Below the pieces are notes generated by a model that was not told where the DNA came from, did no database searches, and saw only the letters and a program-made list of their open reading frames with translations. From Herminiimonas arsenitoxidans (GTDB lineage: Bacteria; Pseudomonadota; Gammaproteobacteria; Burkholderiales; Burkholderiaceae_D): a stretch of DNA of 64,000 nucleotides. The translations under genes and the position numbers were made by a program. The stretch's first letter is position 1; each line of letters opens with the position of its first letter. The stretch is from positions 3,286,001 to 3,350,000 of the forward strand of contig NZ_LT671418.1 of NCBI RefSeq assembly GCF_900130075.1, read 5' to 3'. Below, in pieces: positions 18,014 to 29,101 of the stretch.

Positions 18014-18526
18014 TTAGGCGCCCCAACTTCCCGACTTTCCACCATGCTTTTCCTTAACCCGGATCTCTGTCATTACCATCCCACGATCAACCGCCTTGCA
18101 CATATCGTAAATCGTCAACAATCCGATTTGCACTGAGGTAAGTGCTTCCATCTCAACGCCTGTTTTCCCGAACGTTTCAACCTGTGCGGTACAGCTCACA
18201 CTGGATTTCGCTTCATCAACTGCAAAATCAACCGTCACGCGTGTCAATGCGAGTGGGTGACATAAGGGAATCAAATCGCTGGTGCGCTTGGCGGCCATGA
18301 TGGCGGCGATGCGGGCGATGCCGAGTACGTCGCCTTTTTTCGCGGTGCCGGATGTGATGATCGCTAGTGTTTCCGGTTTCATGCGAATGACGCCGCTGGC
18401 AATCGCGATGCGATGCGTTTCATCTTTGTTGCCGACATCGACCATGTGTGCCTGGCCGGTGGCGTCGAAATGGGTCAGGCCATCGTTGGCGCTTGTGCTT
18501 ACGGTCTTGTCTTTTTGTGCAGTCAT
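18014..18526 (-). CDS. moaC: Cyclic pyranopterin monophosphate synthase MoaC
   Basis: MoaC converts the MoaA product 3',8-cH2GTP to cyclic pyranopterin monophosphate in molybdenum cofactor synthesis. The 170-residue product starts at the ATG at 18526 (MTAQKDK); the longer start at 18568 would overlap the divergent protease start. Family motifs are visible: [32 protein letters not shown], the DLIPLCHPL segment, GVEMEALT and the late [12 protein letters not shown] with the active-site Lys and Asp. It is a stand-alone gene, divergent from the M48 protease. Confidence 0.97.
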   Translation of the reverse strand: MTAQKDKTVSTSANDGLTHFDATGQAHMVDVGNKDETHRIAIASGVIRMKPETLAIITSGTAKKGDVLGIARIAAIMAAKRTSDLIPLCHPLALTRVTVDFAVDEAKSSVSCTAQVETFGKTGVEMEALTSVQIGLLTIYDMCKAVDRGMVMTEIRVKEKHGGKSGSWGA

Positions 18527-18567
18527 GATGATGTGGTCGAGCAGATGGCTAGGAAGGAACGATTGCA

Positions 18568-20139
18568 ATGAGCAGGTATCATAGCATCGTGAAACTGAAA
18601 TCCATTCTCTCTCCTGTTATTTACATGCCACGATTTTCGCTACGGGCGTTAGTGATGGCGGCGTTGTTGACGGTTTGCACATTGCCGTCGATGGTGGCGC
18701 CATCGTTAGCGATTGCACAATCCTTGCCTAGCTTGGGTGATACCGAGCGGGAAGAATTGTCGCCGTTGATGGAGCGCAAGCTTGGTGAGCAGATCATGCG
18801 TGATATCAAGCGCAATCGCGATTATCTGGACGATGCGCCTTTGCAAGAGTATCTGAATAATCTGGGTGCTAGCTTGCTCGCAGTACGGCCAGAAGCGCGC
18901 GGCGAAACACAATACGATTTCTTCTTTTTCGCCGTGCGCGATCCGATGTTGAATGCGTTTGCCTTGCCGGGCGGTTTTATCGGTGTGCATTCGGCCTTGG
19001 TCTTGGCGGCACAGAATGAATCCGAGCTGGCATCGGTGATGGCGCATGAAATCGGTCACGTGGCGCAGCGTCATATTGCCCGTATGTTGGGCAAGCAAAA
19101 GCAGGATATGTTGATCCCGTTGGCGGCAATGGTATTGGGTGCACTGGCAATTAGTTCTAGCCCTGATGCCGGTATGGCCATGATTATGGGCGGGCAAGGA
19201 TTGGCATTGCAGCGACGACTGAACTTCAGCCGCGATGCGGAGCGTGAAGCTGATCGTGTTGGTCTGGATATCATGCGCGAAGCGGGCTTCGAGACAACGG
19301 GCATGATCAATTTCTTTGGCCGTTTGCAACAGGCTAGTCGTGCGTATAGCGATACAGCACCGCCTTACTTGCGTTCGCATCCGATGACGAGCGAAAGGAT
19401 AGCTGATATTCAGGCACGGACGCGCGATCAACGTTACAGGCAGCATGCAGATAGCCTGGACTTCAGACTTATTCAGGCGCGCGTCAAGGTGTTGCAGGAT
19501 CCTAGTCACCAGGGTGCGCTGGATGCAGCGGCGAGCTTTGAACGGCAGTTGCAAGTCAAAACTCGGCCTGCAATTGTGGCAGGTAAGTATGGTTTGGCCT
19601 TTGTCGCATTGAAACAAGGTCATCCGGCCAAAGCGCAAACCTTGCTCAATGAAGCACGTGCAGCATTGAAGAACGGAGTACCTACGGCAACGAGTGCGGT
19701 GTTGGCGAGTTTGGCTATCGATATCAAATTAGCTGCACATCAGTTTAAAGAGACAGTAGCTGAAGCAGAGGCCGCCCACAATCAATTCCCCTTATCGCGC
19801 GGGATTGCGCATCAATATGCCGATGCCTTGTTTGCTGCCGGGCAGTATGACGATGCTGTGGCTTATTTACGCGATCAGGCGCAGATGTATCGACATGAAC
19901 CAGAACTATATGATCGTTTGGCCAAGGTATACGCCGCGCTTAAAATGCAGGCGCAACAACATATTGCGCTGGCAGAAGCATATGCCTTGAATGGTAGTTT
20001 GCCGGCGGCGCTTGATCAGTTATCGATTGCGCGCAAGGCGCCGGATGCGTCGTTTTATGAGCTATCGATTATCGATGCGCGTGAGCGGGAAATGAAAGCG
20101 CAACGTTTGGAAGAAATACGACTAGAGAAAGAAGGTTGA
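18568..20139 (+). CDS. BepA-like M48 metalloprotease with TPR domain
   Basis: This is a periplasmic zinc protease and chaperone of outer-membrane proteins, resembling E. coli BepA (YfgC). The 523-residue precursor has a hydrophobic signal segment at about 26-50 ending near AIA-QS. The zinc site is HEIGH at 160-164 with the third ligand in the AEREADRVG helix. The C-terminal half (about 300-510) is TPR helices, as in BepA. An alternative start at 18625 ([11 protein letters not shown]) would give a more typical signal peptide; the longer start has an AGGAAGG sequence 9 bases upstream. It is likely in the LPS/BAM quality-control system. Confidence 0.88.
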   Translation: MSRYHSIVKLKSILSPVIYMPRFSLRALVMAALLTVCTLPSMVAPSLAIAQSLPSLGDTEREELSPLMERKLGEQIMRDIKRNRDYLDDAPLQEYLNNLGASLLAVRPEARGETQYDFFFFAVRDPMLNAFALPGGFIGVHSALVLAAQNESELASVMAHEIGHVAQRHIARMLGKQKQDMLIPLAAMVLGALAISSSPDAGMAMIMGGQGLALQRRLNFSRDAEREADRVGLDIMREAGFETTGMINFFGRLQQASRAYSDTAPPYLRSHPMTSERIADIQARTRDQRYRQHADSLDFRLIQARVKVLQDPSHQGALDAAASFERQLQVKTRPAIVAGKYGLAFVALKQGHPAKAQTLLNEARAALKNGVPTATSAVLASLAIDIKLAAHQFKETVAEAEAAHNQFPLSRGIAHQYADALFAAGQYDDAVAYLRDQAQMYRHEPELYDRLAKVYAALKMQAQQHIALAEAYALNGSLPAALDQLSIARKAPDASFYELSIIDAREREMKAQRLEEIRLEKEG

Positions 20140-20187
20140 TCTTCTTGAGAGTAATTCCCTCATTAGAAAATAGATAGCTGGCGTAAA

Positions 20188-20787
20188 TCAGGCTGGCGGA
20201 CGCGGCAGTCGCACGAAGTGAAATTGCTCACTGACGGCAGCATCAGCAATGTAATTGACTGACACTTCTTTATCAGCATATTGCAGCGTCACATGACCGC
20301 TGGTGCCACCTTGTTCCAGCCATGCCAATAACTGCTCATCTGCAATGGCGCTATCATTCAAACGCAATTGCGACAGGCACTGCGCCATGTCTCTATCATC
20401 TAGCAATGCGATCCCGTCATTGCTTTGCAAAAACAATCTCCCCTGATCGCTCAAGTAAGCTGCTTCAATGTTCAGCAAGTGTTGACCAGTCTGCAATACA
20501 AAGCCATGTGCCGGTTCAGTATGTGCAATATAAGGTGTGACTTCCAGATCGACATAAACGCGTTGCGGGCCATTCTGAAAATACCAGCGACCTTGTTCAT
20601 CACATGCGTAGTTGCGATTGATGAAGCCGATTAAAGCAAGATGGACAATTTTGTCGCCAGGGAGATTGTTCTGTTGTGCATGTTCGTTGCGCATGCGCCA
20701 GTTGCCGCGTGCATCTAGTGCTAGCCAGCCGTAGCAATGCGGTACGTTCGGCCATTTCGCTAATGCTTGCGCGACGATCGCATCCAT
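20188..20787 (-). CDS. Conserved protein of unknown function next to a YheT hydrolase
   Basis: This is a 199-residue soluble protein with no signal peptide or membrane segment. Conserved-looking features are the KWPNVPHCYGWLALD opening, the LIGFINRNYACDEQGRWYFQNGPQ segment and a C-terminal ligand-like beta region. I recognise the pattern as one that recurs in Burkholderiales, but I am not certain which DUF family name it carries. It lies 18 bases downstream of the hydrolase gene on the same strand, so they are probably co-transcribed. I do not assign a function. Confidence 0.75.
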   Translation of the reverse strand: MDAIVAQALAKWPNVPHCYGWLALDARGNWRMRNEHAQQNNLPGDKIVHLALIGFINRNYACDEQGRWYFQNGPQRVYVDLEVTPYIAHTEPAHGFVLQTGQHLLNIEAAYLSDQGRLFLQSNDGIALLDDRDMAQCLSQLRLNDSAIADEQLLAWLEQGGTSGHVTLQYADKEVSVNYIADAAVSEQFHFVRLPRPPA

Positions 20788-20805
20788 TTCGTATCCTTTG
20801 TGCTG

Positions 20806-21762
20806 TTAAGCGCCAACGCCTTCAAGAAATCGGACCATGCGTTGTGGTAACCAGTTCAATTTACCCGGTATGGAGCCAACGGCAAAACCAACATGACCAC
20901 CGTGATCAGGATATTCCAGCGTTACCTTGCTGGACGCTTTATTTGGTAAATATTGTGCAGGTAAAAAAGGATCGTTGCGTGCATTCAATACCAAGGTCGG
21001 TACCGTGATGTCGTTGAGTACGTATTTGGCGCTGGCGCGACGCCAGTAATCTTCGGTATTCAGATAACCATGCAAAGGTGCGGTGACGATATTGTCGAAG
21101 GCGTACAAGTCGCGTGATTGCATCATTGCATCACGATTGAACAGGCCGGGAAATTGCGCCAGTTTGGCTAGGCATTTTGGCTTTAATGTTTCCAGGAATA
21201 TGCGCGTGTAAATCATGTTGAAGCCGCGAGACAAGGCAGTGCCGCCGCCAGTCAAATCGAGCGGGGCAGAGACAGCGCAAGCAGCATCTACGATTTCTGC
21301 ATGATGTTGCGATTCACCCAGCCATCGCAGCAGCGCATTGCCGCCGAGAGATACGCCAGTCGCATAGAATTTTCCTGCACCTTGCTCACGTGCATAAGGT
21401 ACTAGTCGCTGCAAAATCCAGTCGATCTCTGGTGCATCGCCTGAATGGTAAAAGCGCGGTGCACGATTCAACTCACCAGAACATCCGCGGAAATGAACAA
21501 CAGCGCCTGACCAGCCCAGCGTTGCTATGTGTGCCATCAATGCGCGTGCGTAATGGCTATCGGATGAACCTTCCAGGCCATGAAACAGGACGATGAATGG
21601 CAAATCCTTTTTGCCATCGACAAAATCGAGATCGATGAAGTCACCATCGGGCGTATCCCATCGTTCGCGACGGTAGAGGACATCCGGTTTGGTAATACAT
21701 TTCGCGGGATAGATGGTTTGCAGATGGCCGCCGGGTAACCAGCATGGAGCGGGATAGATCAT
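20806..21762 (-). CDS. YheT-family alpha/beta hydrolase
   Basis: This is a 318-residue esterase-like enzyme of COG0429. The nucleophile elbow is GVSLGG, the acid is in NARNDPF and the catalytic His in the DHGGHVGF motif. The N-terminal PCWLPGGHLQTIYP is the classic YheT opening. YheT-like proteins are predicted cytoplasmic or membrane-associated esterases of unknown natural substrate. It is the first gene of a two-gene minus-strand unit with the conserved hypothetical protein. Confidence 0.9.
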   Translation of the reverse strand: MIYPAPCWLPGGHLQTIYPAKCITKPDVLYRRERWDTPDGDFIDLDFVDGKKDLPFIVLFHGLEGSSDSHYARALMAHIATLGWSGAVVHFRGCSGELNRAPRFYHSGDAPEIDWILQRLVPYAREQGAGKFYATGVSLGGNALLRWLGESQHHAEIVDAACAVSAPLDLTGGGTALSRGFNMIYTRIFLETLKPKCLAKLAQFPGLFNRDAMMQSRDLYAFDNIVTAPLHGYLNTEDYWRRASAKYVLNDITVPTLVLNARNDPFLPAQYLPNKASSKVTLEYPDHGGHVGFAVGSIPGKLNWLPQRMVRFLEGVGA

Positions 21763-21928
21763 CGGTGCGATAGTCCTGTTGAATCTGGAATAGGTATGTG
21801 CGGAAATATCAAGCTGCGCATGTTGTCAGAGTGGGAAGTGACTGCGGCTTAAATAGGATGTGAGTAAGTTGGTGGAATACGCGGTCGAATTGCGTGATCG
21901 AATAAATTCGGCGTTGCGCAGTGTCCGC

Positions 21929-22363
21929 TCAGTGCAGCACGGTGCTGCTGGGAGTTGTTAACTCTGGTCGTGGTTTGCCTGGTGCTATCGATGCATGATG
22001 CAAGACGATGCGCCAGCCAAGCGGCGTTTTTACGTAGACATTGGTTGCGATGATATGGATATCGCGTTGTGCATCTGTCGTGTTCACTGTTTCGATCAGA
22101 TTGTGCACGGCATTCATCGTGTTCTGCGATACATGCAATTGCGTCGGACGGATATGAACACCGCCGCGCGTAAAAATTTCTTCCCACGAGGCGCGGATTG
22201 CGGCATAGCCGATCAATCGCGTGCCGTCGGGATGGATGCAGACAATTTCTTCATCGTCGGCCCACAGTGCCATCAATGCATCCAGATCGGCACGGCCTAT
22301 GGCGTCATACAACGCGACTTCTATATCGTCTGCTGTACCGAACTGTTTGCGGGCTTTAGGCAT
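21929..22363 (-). CDS. SnoaL/NTF2-like protein
   Basis: This is a 144-residue protein of the NTF2-like cone fold, often annotated as SnoaL-like or DUF4440-like. It starts at MPKARKQFG. The pattern of an N-terminal helix (VALYDAIGRADLDALMALWADDEEIVCIHP), then beta strands and WEEIF, is typical. An in-frame start at 22492 lies inside the upstream zinc-finger gene and was not used. Members include small enzymes and ligand-binding proteins, and no active-site assignment is safe. It sits 14 bases downstream of the zinc-finger gene, so they form a pair. Confidence 0.8.
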   Translation of the reverse strand: MPKARKQFGTADDIEVALYDAIGRADLDALMALWADDEEIVCIHPDGTRLIGYAAIRASWEEIFTRGGVHIRPTQLHVSQNTMNAVHNLIETVNTTDAQRDIHIIATNVYVKTPLGWRIVLHHASIAPGKPRPELTTPSSTVLH

Positions 22364-22377
22364 GATGAAGTTTGATG

Positions 22378-22578
22378 TTAGTGGCCGTGCGCAGCTGCGC
22401 CTGGCTTCAAGCGATAGAGGGTGCCGCAGTACGGACATTTTGCTTCGCCACCGTGCGAAAACTCGAGGAACACGCGTGGATGCGAGCTCCATGCAGGCAT
22501 GGCCGGATTAGGGCAGTAAGCTGGTAAATCTTTGCCGTCGAGTTCGATTGCGGCTACGGCGTTTGTTGCTGCTGTCAT
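22378..22578 (-). CDS. Small CHCC zinc-finger protein (NDUFS6-like)
   Basis: This 66-residue protein has the zinc ligands Cys (AYCPNP), His (SSHPRVFLEF) and the CPYC pair (KCPYCGTLY), the arrangement of the zf-CHCC family seen in NDUFS6. Bacterial versions are stand-alone proteins of uncertain function. It lies between ilvE and the NTF2-like gene on the same strand, and ilvE and zf-CHCC genes are often neighbours in betaproteobacteria. The gap of about 124 bases from ilvE leaves it unclear whether they share a transcript. Confidence 0.88.
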   Translation of the reverse strand: MTAATNAVAAIELDGKDLPAYCPNPAMPAWSSHPRVFLEFSHGGEAKCPYCGTLYRLKPGAAAHGH

Positions 22579-22702
22579 TTAATTCTCCGAATTGCTGGTT
22601 ATTGTCTTGATGCTTGATTCTGATGTGCTGCAAATATAGTGCATATCGTGTGAACTGGCGCGGTCATATAGCAAATAATCGCGCCGTTTTGATCACACGT
22701 TC

Positions 22703-23623
22703 TTAGACGATCGTCAGCCAGTGGCTGTATTGCGGTGCCTTGCCTGCGACCACGTCGAAAAACAGCGATTGCAGTCTGGTTGTAACCGGACCGCGTTTGC
22801 CGTCGCCGATCTGACGATTATCAAGTTCACGGATAGGCGTGATTTCTGCTGCGGTGCCGGTGAAGAAGGCTTCGTCGCAGCAATACATTTCGTCGCGGGT
22901 AATGCGTTTTTCTATCACTTCGATGCCAAGATCGCGTGCCATCGTCAGGACCGCGTCGCGGGTAATGCCATCCAGACAAGAGGCCAGATCTGGTGTGTAA
23001 ACCTTGCCGTTCTTGACGATGAAGACGTTTTCGCCTGAGCCTTCCGAGACGTAACCGTCGGTGTCCAGCAATAATGCTTCATCGTAGCCATCGGTCAATG
23101 CTTCCTGATTGGCGAGAATGGAATTGATGTAATAGCCGGATGCTTTGGCGCGGACCAAGGATACGTTGACGTGATGACGGCTGAATGACGAGGTTTTGAC
23201 GCGTATGCCTTTGTTCAAACCGTCTTCGCCTAGATAAGCACCCCAAGGCCAGGCAGCGATAGCGATGTGAATCTTGTTGCCTTTGGCGGAAATGCCGAGT
23301 TTTTCATCGCCGATCCAGACTAATGGGCGGAGATAGCAGGTTTCCAGCTTGTTCTCGCGCACGACTTGCAGTTGCGCTTGCATGACGGTTTCGAGATCGA
23401 AAGGGATCTTCAACTGGAAGATCTTGGCCGAATTAAAGAGTCGTTCGGTATGTTCACGCAGGCGGAAGATGGCTGTGCCTTGCTCGGTCTTGTAAGCGCG
23501 CACGCCTTCAAACACGCCCATGCCGTAATGCAGCGAGTGCGTCAGGACATGGATGGTTGCATCGCGCCAGTCTATGAGTTGGCCGTCTTTCCAAATTTTG
23601 CCGTCGCGATCAGACATCGACAT
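22703..23623 (-). CDS. ilvE: Branched-chain amino acid aminotransferase
   Basis: This fold-type IV PLP aminotransferase exchanges the amino group between glutamate and the 2-keto acids of Leu, Ile and Val. It is 306 residues, the normal size. Visible landmarks are WKDGQLIDWRDATIHVLTHSLHYG at the start, the PLP Lys region KASGYYINSILANQEA, and the GSGENVF and FFTGTAAEITP motifs. The last is more like IlvE than D-amino acid transaminase. It reads divergently from pgk. Confidence 0.95.
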   Translation of the reverse strand: MSMSDRDGKIWKDGQLIDWRDATIHVLTHSLHYGMGVFEGVRAYKTEQGTAIFRLREHTERLFNSAKIFQLKIPFDLETVMQAQLQVVRENKLETCYLRPLVWIGDEKLGISAKGNKIHIAIAAWPWGAYLGEDGLNKGIRVKTSSFSRHHVNVSLVRAKASGYYINSILANQEALTDGYDEALLLDTDGYVSEGSGENVFIVKNGKVYTPDLASCLDGITRDAVLTMARDLGIEVIEKRITRDEMYCCDEAFFTGTAAEITPIRELDNRQIGDGKRGPVTTRLQSLFFDVVAGKAPQYSHWLTIV

Positions 23624-23987
23624 TTCGGGATCTCCAGTAAATTGAGCAAGACCACGATTTTAACGGATTCGGCTAATCAGGAAAAACCAACATTGAGAAT
23701 AGTCGCTGAAATAATGTCGTTTTTATATGCGTTTCAACAACGGTTATGTGTAGTCATGGGTCGGAAAGAATAAATTTATTGTAAAAATTGAATCAATTCG
23801 GATGCTGTGCTTCTAACAGATGGATTTGCTGCAACGCGGCAATATTCCTCGACACAGATCGTTATTTCCGCTTTTATCTGACCTTTCGGCTTTCTTGAGC
23901 CGGAACATTGGCATGAAACCAAGGTTTTTGAGCCATCTGGTGCGGTAAAATAGCGGTCTTTCTTTAAACCCTCCAATTTACGAGCAC
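23624..23987. other. Intergenic region between divergent ilvE and pgk
   Basis: This 364-base stretch holds the divergent promoters. A TAAAAT at 23946-23951, 36 bases before the pgk start, could be a -10 box, but I cannot place a good -35. A small minus-strand frame at 23776-23976 lacks family resemblance. I see no hairpin or riboswitch. Confidence 0.5.
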
Positions 23988-25181
23988 ATGCAATTTAAAA
24001 GATTGAGCGATTTGATCGCGCGTAATGAACTGAAGGACAAGCGCGTATTTATCCGTGCCGATCTCAATGTACCGCAAGACAGCGAGGGCAATATTACCGA
24101 AGACACGCGCATACGCGCTTCGGTACCGGCTATTCAACAAGCGTTGCAAGCAGGCGCGGCCGTCATAGTGACGTCGCATCTGGGGCGTCCTGTCGAAGGT
24201 GAGTTCAAGCCTGCTGATACGTTGGCGCCAGTTGCACAACGTTTGGCAGAGCTGCTGGGTCAGCCTGTTGAGTTGAAGCAAAACTGGATCGATGGCGTGG
24301 ATGTTGCGCCGGGTCAGGTTGTTTTGCTGGAAAACTGCCGCGTGAATAAAGGCGAGAAAAAGAACGACGATACGCTGGCGAAAAAGATTGCAGCCTTATG
24401 TGATGTCTACGTCAATGATGCATTCGGTACCGCGCATCGTGCTGAAGCGACTACGCATGGTGTAGCGAAATACGCAGCCGTTGCGTGTGCGGGTCCTTTG
24501 CTGGCAGCCGAATTGGATGCATTGGGCAAGGCACTAGGTGAGCCGGCTAGCCCGCTGGTCGCCATCGTTGCCGGCTCCAAGGTCTCGACCAAGTTGACTA
24601 TTTTGAAAACGCTGGCCAGCAAAGTTGATAATTTGATCGTTGGCGGTGGCATTGCGAATACCTTCATGCTGGCAGCTGGTTTGAAAATCGGCAAATCGCT
24701 GGCAGAAGCTGATTTGGTTGGTGACGCCAAGACGATCATCGATATGATGGCCAAACGTGGCGCATCGGTACCAATTCCTGTTGATGTGGTGTGCGCGAAA
24801 GAGTTTTCGCCGACTGCAGTGGCAACGGTCAAGGATGTTGCTGATGTGGCTGACGATGACATGATTCTGGATATCGGTCCGAAGACATCGGCAATTTTGG
24901 CTAAGCAAATCGCGCAAGCTGGCACCATCGTTTGGAATGGCCCGGTTGGTGTGTTTGAGTTCGATCAATTTGCCAACGGTACCAAAACATTGGCCTTGGC
25001 AATTGCCGAATCCAAAGGTTTCTCGGTAGCGGGCGGTGGCGATACTCTGGCTGCCATTGCCAAGTACGATATTGCAGACAAGATTGGTTATATCTCGACT
25101 GGTGGCGGTGCTTTCCTTGAATTCCTCGAAGGAAAAACCTTGCCGGCTGTTGAAATTCTGGAGCAACGCGCCAGAGACTAA
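23988..25181 (+). CDS. pgk: Phosphoglycerate kinase
   Basis: This cytoplasmic enzyme interconverts 1,3-bisphosphoglycerate and 3-phosphoglycerate with ADP/ATP in glycolysis and gluconeogenesis. The 397-residue protein has the N-domain signature [12 protein letters not shown] (residues 19-30), the SHLGRP motif, and the C-domain nucleotide-binding GGGDTLAAI and [13 protein letters not shown]. Length and motifs are standard. fba follows 153 bases later on the same strand. Confidence 0.98.
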   Translation: MQFKRLSDLIARNELKDKRVFIRADLNVPQDSEGNITEDTRIRASVPAIQQALQAGAAVIVTSHLGRPVEGEFKPADTLAPVAQRLAELLGQPVELKQNWIDGVDVAPGQVVLLENCRVNKGEKKNDDTLAKKIAALCDVYVNDAFGTAHRAEATTHGVAKYAAVACAGPLLAAELDALGKALGEPASPLVAIVAGSKVSTKLTILKTLASKVDNLIVGGGIANTFMLAAGLKIGKSLAEADLVGDAKTIIDMMAKRGASVPIPVDVVCAKEFSPTAVATVKDVADVADDDMILDIGPKTSAILAKQIAQAGTIVWNGPVGVFEFDQFANGTKTLALAIAESKGFSVAGGGDTLAAIAKYDIADKIGYISTGGGAFLEFLEGKTLPAVEILEQRARD

Positions 25182-25334
25182 TGCGGGAATGTAGAAGTCT
25201 TCCCAGCAAGAAGTTTTGTTTTAAAAATTAATTTGTTGTGACGATGAATTTTGCATAGCTGATGTGGAATAAACGCTCGGCTTTGCAAGCATCATCTGCT
25301 CGATAAACCCTTATTACTGTTTTGGAGAATTACC

Positions 25335-26399
25335 ATGCCTCTCGTATCCATGCGTCAATTACTCGACCACGCAGCCGAAAACGGCTACGGTCTGCCTGCG
25401 TTCAACGTCAACAATCTTGAACAGGTCACAGCCATCATGGAAGCGGCGCATGAAGTCGGCGCACCGGTAATCATGCAAGCATCGGCAGGTGCACGCAAAT
25501 ATGCGGGCGAACCTTTCCTGCGTCATTTGATTGAAGCAGCCGTTGAAGCGTATCCACATATTCCAGTCGTCATGCACCAGGATCATGGCCAATCGCCAGC
25601 AGTTTGTATGGCTGCAATTCGTTCCGGCTTCACCTCGGTGATGATGGACGGCTCCTTGAATGAAGATGGCAAATCAGTCGCCAGCTATGAATACAACGTT
25701 GAGGTATCACGCAAGGTTGTTGAGTTCTCGCACGCGATTGGCGTCACGGTAGAAGCGGAACTGGGCGTACTCGGTTCGCTGGAAACCATGATGGGCGACA
25801 AGGAAGACGGTCACGGCGCTGACGGCAAAATGACGCGCGAACAATTGTTGACCGACGTCGAGCAAGCAGCAGACTTCGTCAAGAAAACACAATGCGATGC
25901 ATTGGCTATCGCAATCGGTACTTCGCACGGCGCATACAAATTCACCAAGAAGCCAACTGGCGACATCTTGGCTATCGAGCGTATTCGTGAAATCCACACC
26001 CGCATTCCAAACACCCATCTGGTGATGCATGGTTCTTCTTCAGTACCGCAAGAATTGCTGGCGGAAATTCGCGAGTTCGGCGGCGACATGAAAGAAACCT
26101 ATGGCGTGCCAGTAGAAGAGATTCAAGAAGGCATCAAAAACGGCGTGCGCAAGATCAATATCGATACCGATATCCGTCTGGCGATGACTGGTGCGATCCG
26201 TCGTTACTTGATCGAAAACCCATCCAAGTTTGATCCGCGCGATTACCTGAAGCCAGCAAAAGAAGCGGCGAAGCAGGTTTGTAAAGCACGTTTCCTCGCT
26301 TTCGGTTGCGAAGGACAAGCTGCCAAGATCAAGCCGCTGCCTTTGGAAAAAATTGCAGAGAAGTACAAAAAAGGCGAGCTGTCGCAAATCATTCAGTAA
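25335..26399 (+). CDS. fba: Class II fructose-bisphosphate aldolase
   Basis: This zinc enzyme splits fructose 1,6-bisphosphate into DHAP and glyceraldehyde 3-phosphate. The 354-residue protein is of the Calvin-cycle-type class IIA subtype common in betaproteobacteria. Visible zinc and active-site motifs are MHQDHGQS, the VEAELG Glu, the GTSHGAYKF His and HGSSSVP. It has a GGAG ribosome-binding site. A hairpin terminator lies after it, before purC. Confidence 0.97.
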   Translation: MPLVSMRQLLDHAAENGYGLPAFNVNNLEQVTAIMEAAHEVGAPVIMQASAGARKYAGEPFLRHLIEAAVEAYPHIPVVMHQDHGQSPAVCMAAIRSGFTSVMMDGSLNEDGKSVASYEYNVEVSRKVVEFSHAIGVTVEAELGVLGSLETMMGDKEDGHGADGKMTREQLLTDVEQAADFVKKTQCDALAIAIGTSHGAYKFTKKPTGDILAIERIREIHTRIPNTHLVMHGSSSVPQELLAEIREFGGDMKETYGVPVEEIQEGIKNGVRKINIDTDIRLAMTGAIRRYLIENPSKFDPRDYLKPAKEAAKQVCKARFLAFGCEGQAAKIKPLPLEKIAEKYKKGELSQIIQ

Positions 26400-26437
26400 G
26401 CGTATTTAGAAAACATATTCAGCAGTGAATAAACCCT

Positions 26438-26462
26438 CGGCGATTCCTGGAATCGCCGTTTC
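26438..26462 (+). terminator. Probable terminator between fba and purC
   Basis: The arms CGGCGATT and AATCGCCG with a CCTGG loop are followed by TTTCAGATTT. The T tract is interrupted, so termination may be partial and some read-through into the purine operon is possible. Confidence 0.6.
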
Positions 26463-26479
26463 AGATTTATGGAAACGTC

Positions 26480-27376
26480 ATGACTAGTCTGTATCAATCC
26501 TCTATTACTTCATTGCCTTTACTCGGTCGCGGCAAGGTTCGCGAAAATTATGCGGTTGGCGACGACAAGATTTTGATCGTTACCAGCGATCGTCTTTCCG
26601 CATTCGATGTGGTGATGAACGAGCCGATTCCGACCAAAGGTCAGGTGCTGAATCAGATGTCTGATTTCTGGTTCGAGAAACTGAAAGATATCGTGCCGAA
26701 TCATTTGACCGGTATCGCTCCTGAATCGGTAGTGGCGCCAGACGAAGTGGCACAGGTAAAGAATCGTGCGGTTGTTGCAAAGCGTTTGCAACCAATTCTG
26801 GTTGAAGCAGTTGTGCGTGGATATCTGATCGGTTCCGGTTGGAATGATTACAAGGCGACCGGTGCGGTATGCGGCGTGCAATTGCCGGCAGGATTGAAGC
26901 AGGCAGAAAAATTGGCTGAGCCGATTTTTACCCCAGCTGCCAAGGCAGAGATGGGTGAGCATGACGAGAACATCACCTTTGCCGACATGGAACAGCGCAT
27001 CGGTAAAGAACTGGCGAACAAGATACGCGACGTCAGCATCAAGCTGTACAAAACTGCGGCTGACTACGCGGCAACGCGCGGCATTATCATTGCCGATACC
27101 AAGTTTGAATTCGGTCTCGATAAAGACGGTACGCTGCATTTGATGGATGAAGTATTGACTGCCGATTCCTCGCGTTTCTGGCCTGTTGATTCCTACGCAA
27201 CCGGCATCTCGCCACCATCGTTCGACAAGCAATTCGTACGCGATTATCTGGAAACAGTGACCGAGTGGAAGAAGACAGCACCGGCACCAAACTTGCCGGC
27301 CGATGTAATCGAAAAAACCGGCGCGAAATATCGCGAAGCATTGACCCGTTTGACTGGTGAAGAACTGAAAGGCTGA
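26480..27376 (+). CDS. purC: SAICAR synthetase
   Basis: This enzyme joins aspartate to CAIR using ATP to give SAICAR in purine synthesis. The 298-residue length is that of the longer SAICAR synthetases typical of betaproteobacteria and yeast. Motifs seen are [17 protein letters not shown] at the start, [22 protein letters not shown], and the substrate-binding [13 protein letters not shown]. It is the first gene of a purC-purE-purK-tsaC unit with 3 bases between purC and purE. Confidence 0.97.
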   Translation: MTSLYQSSITSLPLLGRGKVRENYAVGDDKILIVTSDRLSAFDVVMNEPIPTKGQVLNQMSDFWFEKLKDIVPNHLTGIAPESVVAPDEVAQVKNRAVVAKRLQPILVEAVVRGYLIGSGWNDYKATGAVCGVQLPAGLKQAEKLAEPIFTPAAKAEMGEHDENITFADMEQRIGKELANKIRDVSIKLYKTAADYAATRGIIIADTKFEFGLDKDGTLHLMDEVLTADSSRFWPVDSYATGISPPSFDKQFVRDYLETVTEWKKTAPAPNLPADVIEKTGAKYREALTRLTGEELKG

Positions 27377-27379
27377 GAT

Positions 27380-27883
27380 ATGGCAGATGCATTGACGACA
27401 AAGCCAGTGGTTGGCGTAGTGATGGGTTCTTCATCCGATTGGGATGTGATGCAACACGCGGTTGCGATCCTGAAGGAATTTGGCATTGCGCATGAAGCCC
27501 AAGTGATTTCTGCGCATCGCATGCCGGATCAGATGTTTGCTTACGCTGAGTCTGCACGCACACGCGGCTTGCGCGCGATCATCGCCGGTGCTGGCGGCGC
27601 GGCGCATTTGCCTGGCATGCTGGCAGCGAAAACCATCGTGCCGGTTCTTGGTGTGCCGGTGCCATCGAAATATCTGCGTGGCGAAGATTCGCTGCTGTCC
27701 ATCGCGCAAATGCCGAAAGGGATTCCTGTCTCTACTTTTGCCATTGGTGAAGCTGGTGCTGCAAATGCTGCGTTGGCAGCGATTGCCATCCTCGCCACGA
27801 CTGACGACAAACTGGCTGCAAGCCTGGAAGAGTTCCGCGCCAAACAAACGCAAATCGCTGTAGAAATGACCTTGCCGACATGA
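27380..27883 (+). CDS. purE: N5-carboxyaminoimidazole ribonucleotide mutase
   Basis: PurE (class I) rearranges N5-CAIR to CAIR. The 167-residue protein has the conserved GSSSDWDVM motif (residues 14-22), the HR pair in ISAHRMPD and the [10 protein letters not shown] segment, which is the substrate loop. It overlaps purK by 4 bases, and its partner substrate is produced by PurK, so the two operate in succession. Confidence 0.98.
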   Translation: MADALTTKPVVGVVMGSSSDWDVMQHAVAILKEFGIAHEAQVISAHRMPDQMFAYAESARTRGLRAIIAGAGGAAHLPGMLAAKTIVPVLGVPVPSKYLRGEDSLLSIAQMPKGIPVSTFAIGEAGAANAALAAIAILATTDDKLAASLEEFRAKQTQIAVEMTLPT

Positions 27884-29079
27884 GCCAAAAGAATCAATTT
27901 TCACCTATCAATCCTTCCGCAACACCTGGCACCTGGCTGGGCGTGATGGGCGGCGGCCAGTTGGGCCGCATGTTCGCGCATGCTGCACAACAAATGGGCT
28001 TCAAGGTTGCGGTGCTGGAACCGGCACTCGATTGCCCGGCCAGCCACGCGGCTGACTACCTGCATTGCGCGGATTACACCGATACCGATGCATTGGTGAA
28101 GTTGGCTGGGCAATGTGCTGCAGTCACAACTGAATTTGAAAATGTATCGGCCAAGAGCCTCGGCTTTTTGGCTGAACGTACTTTCGTTGCGCCATCTGCT
28201 GAATGCGTTTCGATTGCGCAAGATCGCATGGCGGAAAAACGTTTCTTCATCGAATGCGCAACGACTTCGGGCGTGTTCCCTGCATCGCACAAGGAAATCA
28301 ATTCGGCTGCCGATATTGATGCCGTGTCTGACGATTTATTGCCAGGTATCCTGAAAACGGTACGCATGGGTTACGACGGCAAGGGGCAAGTTCGCGTCAA
28401 GACACGCGAAGAATTGCACGCTGCGTACGGCAATATGAATGGTGTTGCCTGCGTGCTGGAAAAAATGCTGCCGCTGGCGTATGAAATTTCCGTGTTGGCT
28501 GCACGCGGTGCAGATGGCAAGGCAGTGGTGTATCCGATAGCCGAGAACGTACATCGTGACGGCATCTTGTTTACGACGACCGTGCCGGGCCCGAACATCA
28601 CCAAGGCATCTGCTGAAAAAGCACAGGCCGCAACCTTGGCTGTGATCGAACAACTCGGTTATGTCGGTGTCTTGTGTATAGAATTTTTCGTGCTGACCGA
28701 CGGTTCGCTGGTGGTCAATGAAATGGCGCCGCGTCCACATAACAGTGGTCACTACACCATCGATGCCTGCATCACCAGTCAGTTCGCGCAACAAGCGCGT
28801 GCAATGGCGCGCTTGCCTTTGGGCGATGTGCGTCAGCATTCACCTGCTGCGATGTTGAACATCCTGGGCGATATCTGGTTCGAAGGTGCTTCTGACGAAG
28901 CGCGTGAACCGGCGTGGGACAAAGTACTGGCATTGCCGGGTGCGAACCTGCATCTGTATGGCAAAGACACGGCACGTCGTGCACGCAAGATGGGGCACAT
29001 CACTTTTGTCGCAGCAACGCTGGAAGAGGCGCAAGCCAATCTGCGTACAGCCTGCGACATACTCGGCATTGCAGCCTGA
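27880..29079 (+). CDS. purK: N5-carboxyaminoimidazole ribonucleotide synthase
   Basis: PurK carboxylates AIR with bicarbonate and ATP to N5-CAIR. The 399-residue ATP-grasp protein has the N-terminal GGGQLGRM motif, the lid region [12 protein letters not shown], and the ATP site [13 protein letters not shown]. Its start overlaps purE by 4 bases, giving translational coupling. Length is normal. Confidence 0.98.
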   Translation: MSQKNQFSPINPSATPGTWLGVMGGGQLGRMFAHAAQQMGFKVAVLEPALDCPASHAADYLHCADYTDTDALVKLAGQCAAVTTEFENVSAKSLGFLAERTFVAPSAECVSIAQDRMAEKRFFIECATTSGVFPASHKEINSAADIDAVSDDLLPGILKTVRMGYDGKGQVRVKTREELHAAYGNMNGVACVLEKMLPLAYEISVLAARGADGKAVVYPIAENVHRDGILFTTTVPGPNITKASAEKAQAATLAVIEQLGYVGVLCIEFFVLTDGSLVVNEMAPRPHNSGHYTIDACITSQFAQQARAMARLPLGDVRQHSPAAMLNILGDIWFEGASDEAREPAWDKVLALPGANLHLYGKDTARRARKMGHITFVAATLEEAQANLRTACDILGIAA

Positions 29080-29101
29080 GCTGAACTGACGAAGTTACAC
29101 C

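Noticed and set aside
18706..19638. Minus-strand open frame of 310 codons
   Set aside because: It lies wholly antisense to the BepA-like protease gene, is rich in His, Arg and Gln, and has no family motif. It is a by-product of codon use on the other strand.
23776..23976. Minus-strand 66-codon frame between ilvE and pgk
   Set aside because: No ribosome-binding site or similarity, and it would run through the pgk promoter.
25182..25334. Possible riboswitch upstream of fba
   Set aside because: No conserved aptamer pattern or terminator-antiterminator pair could be seen.
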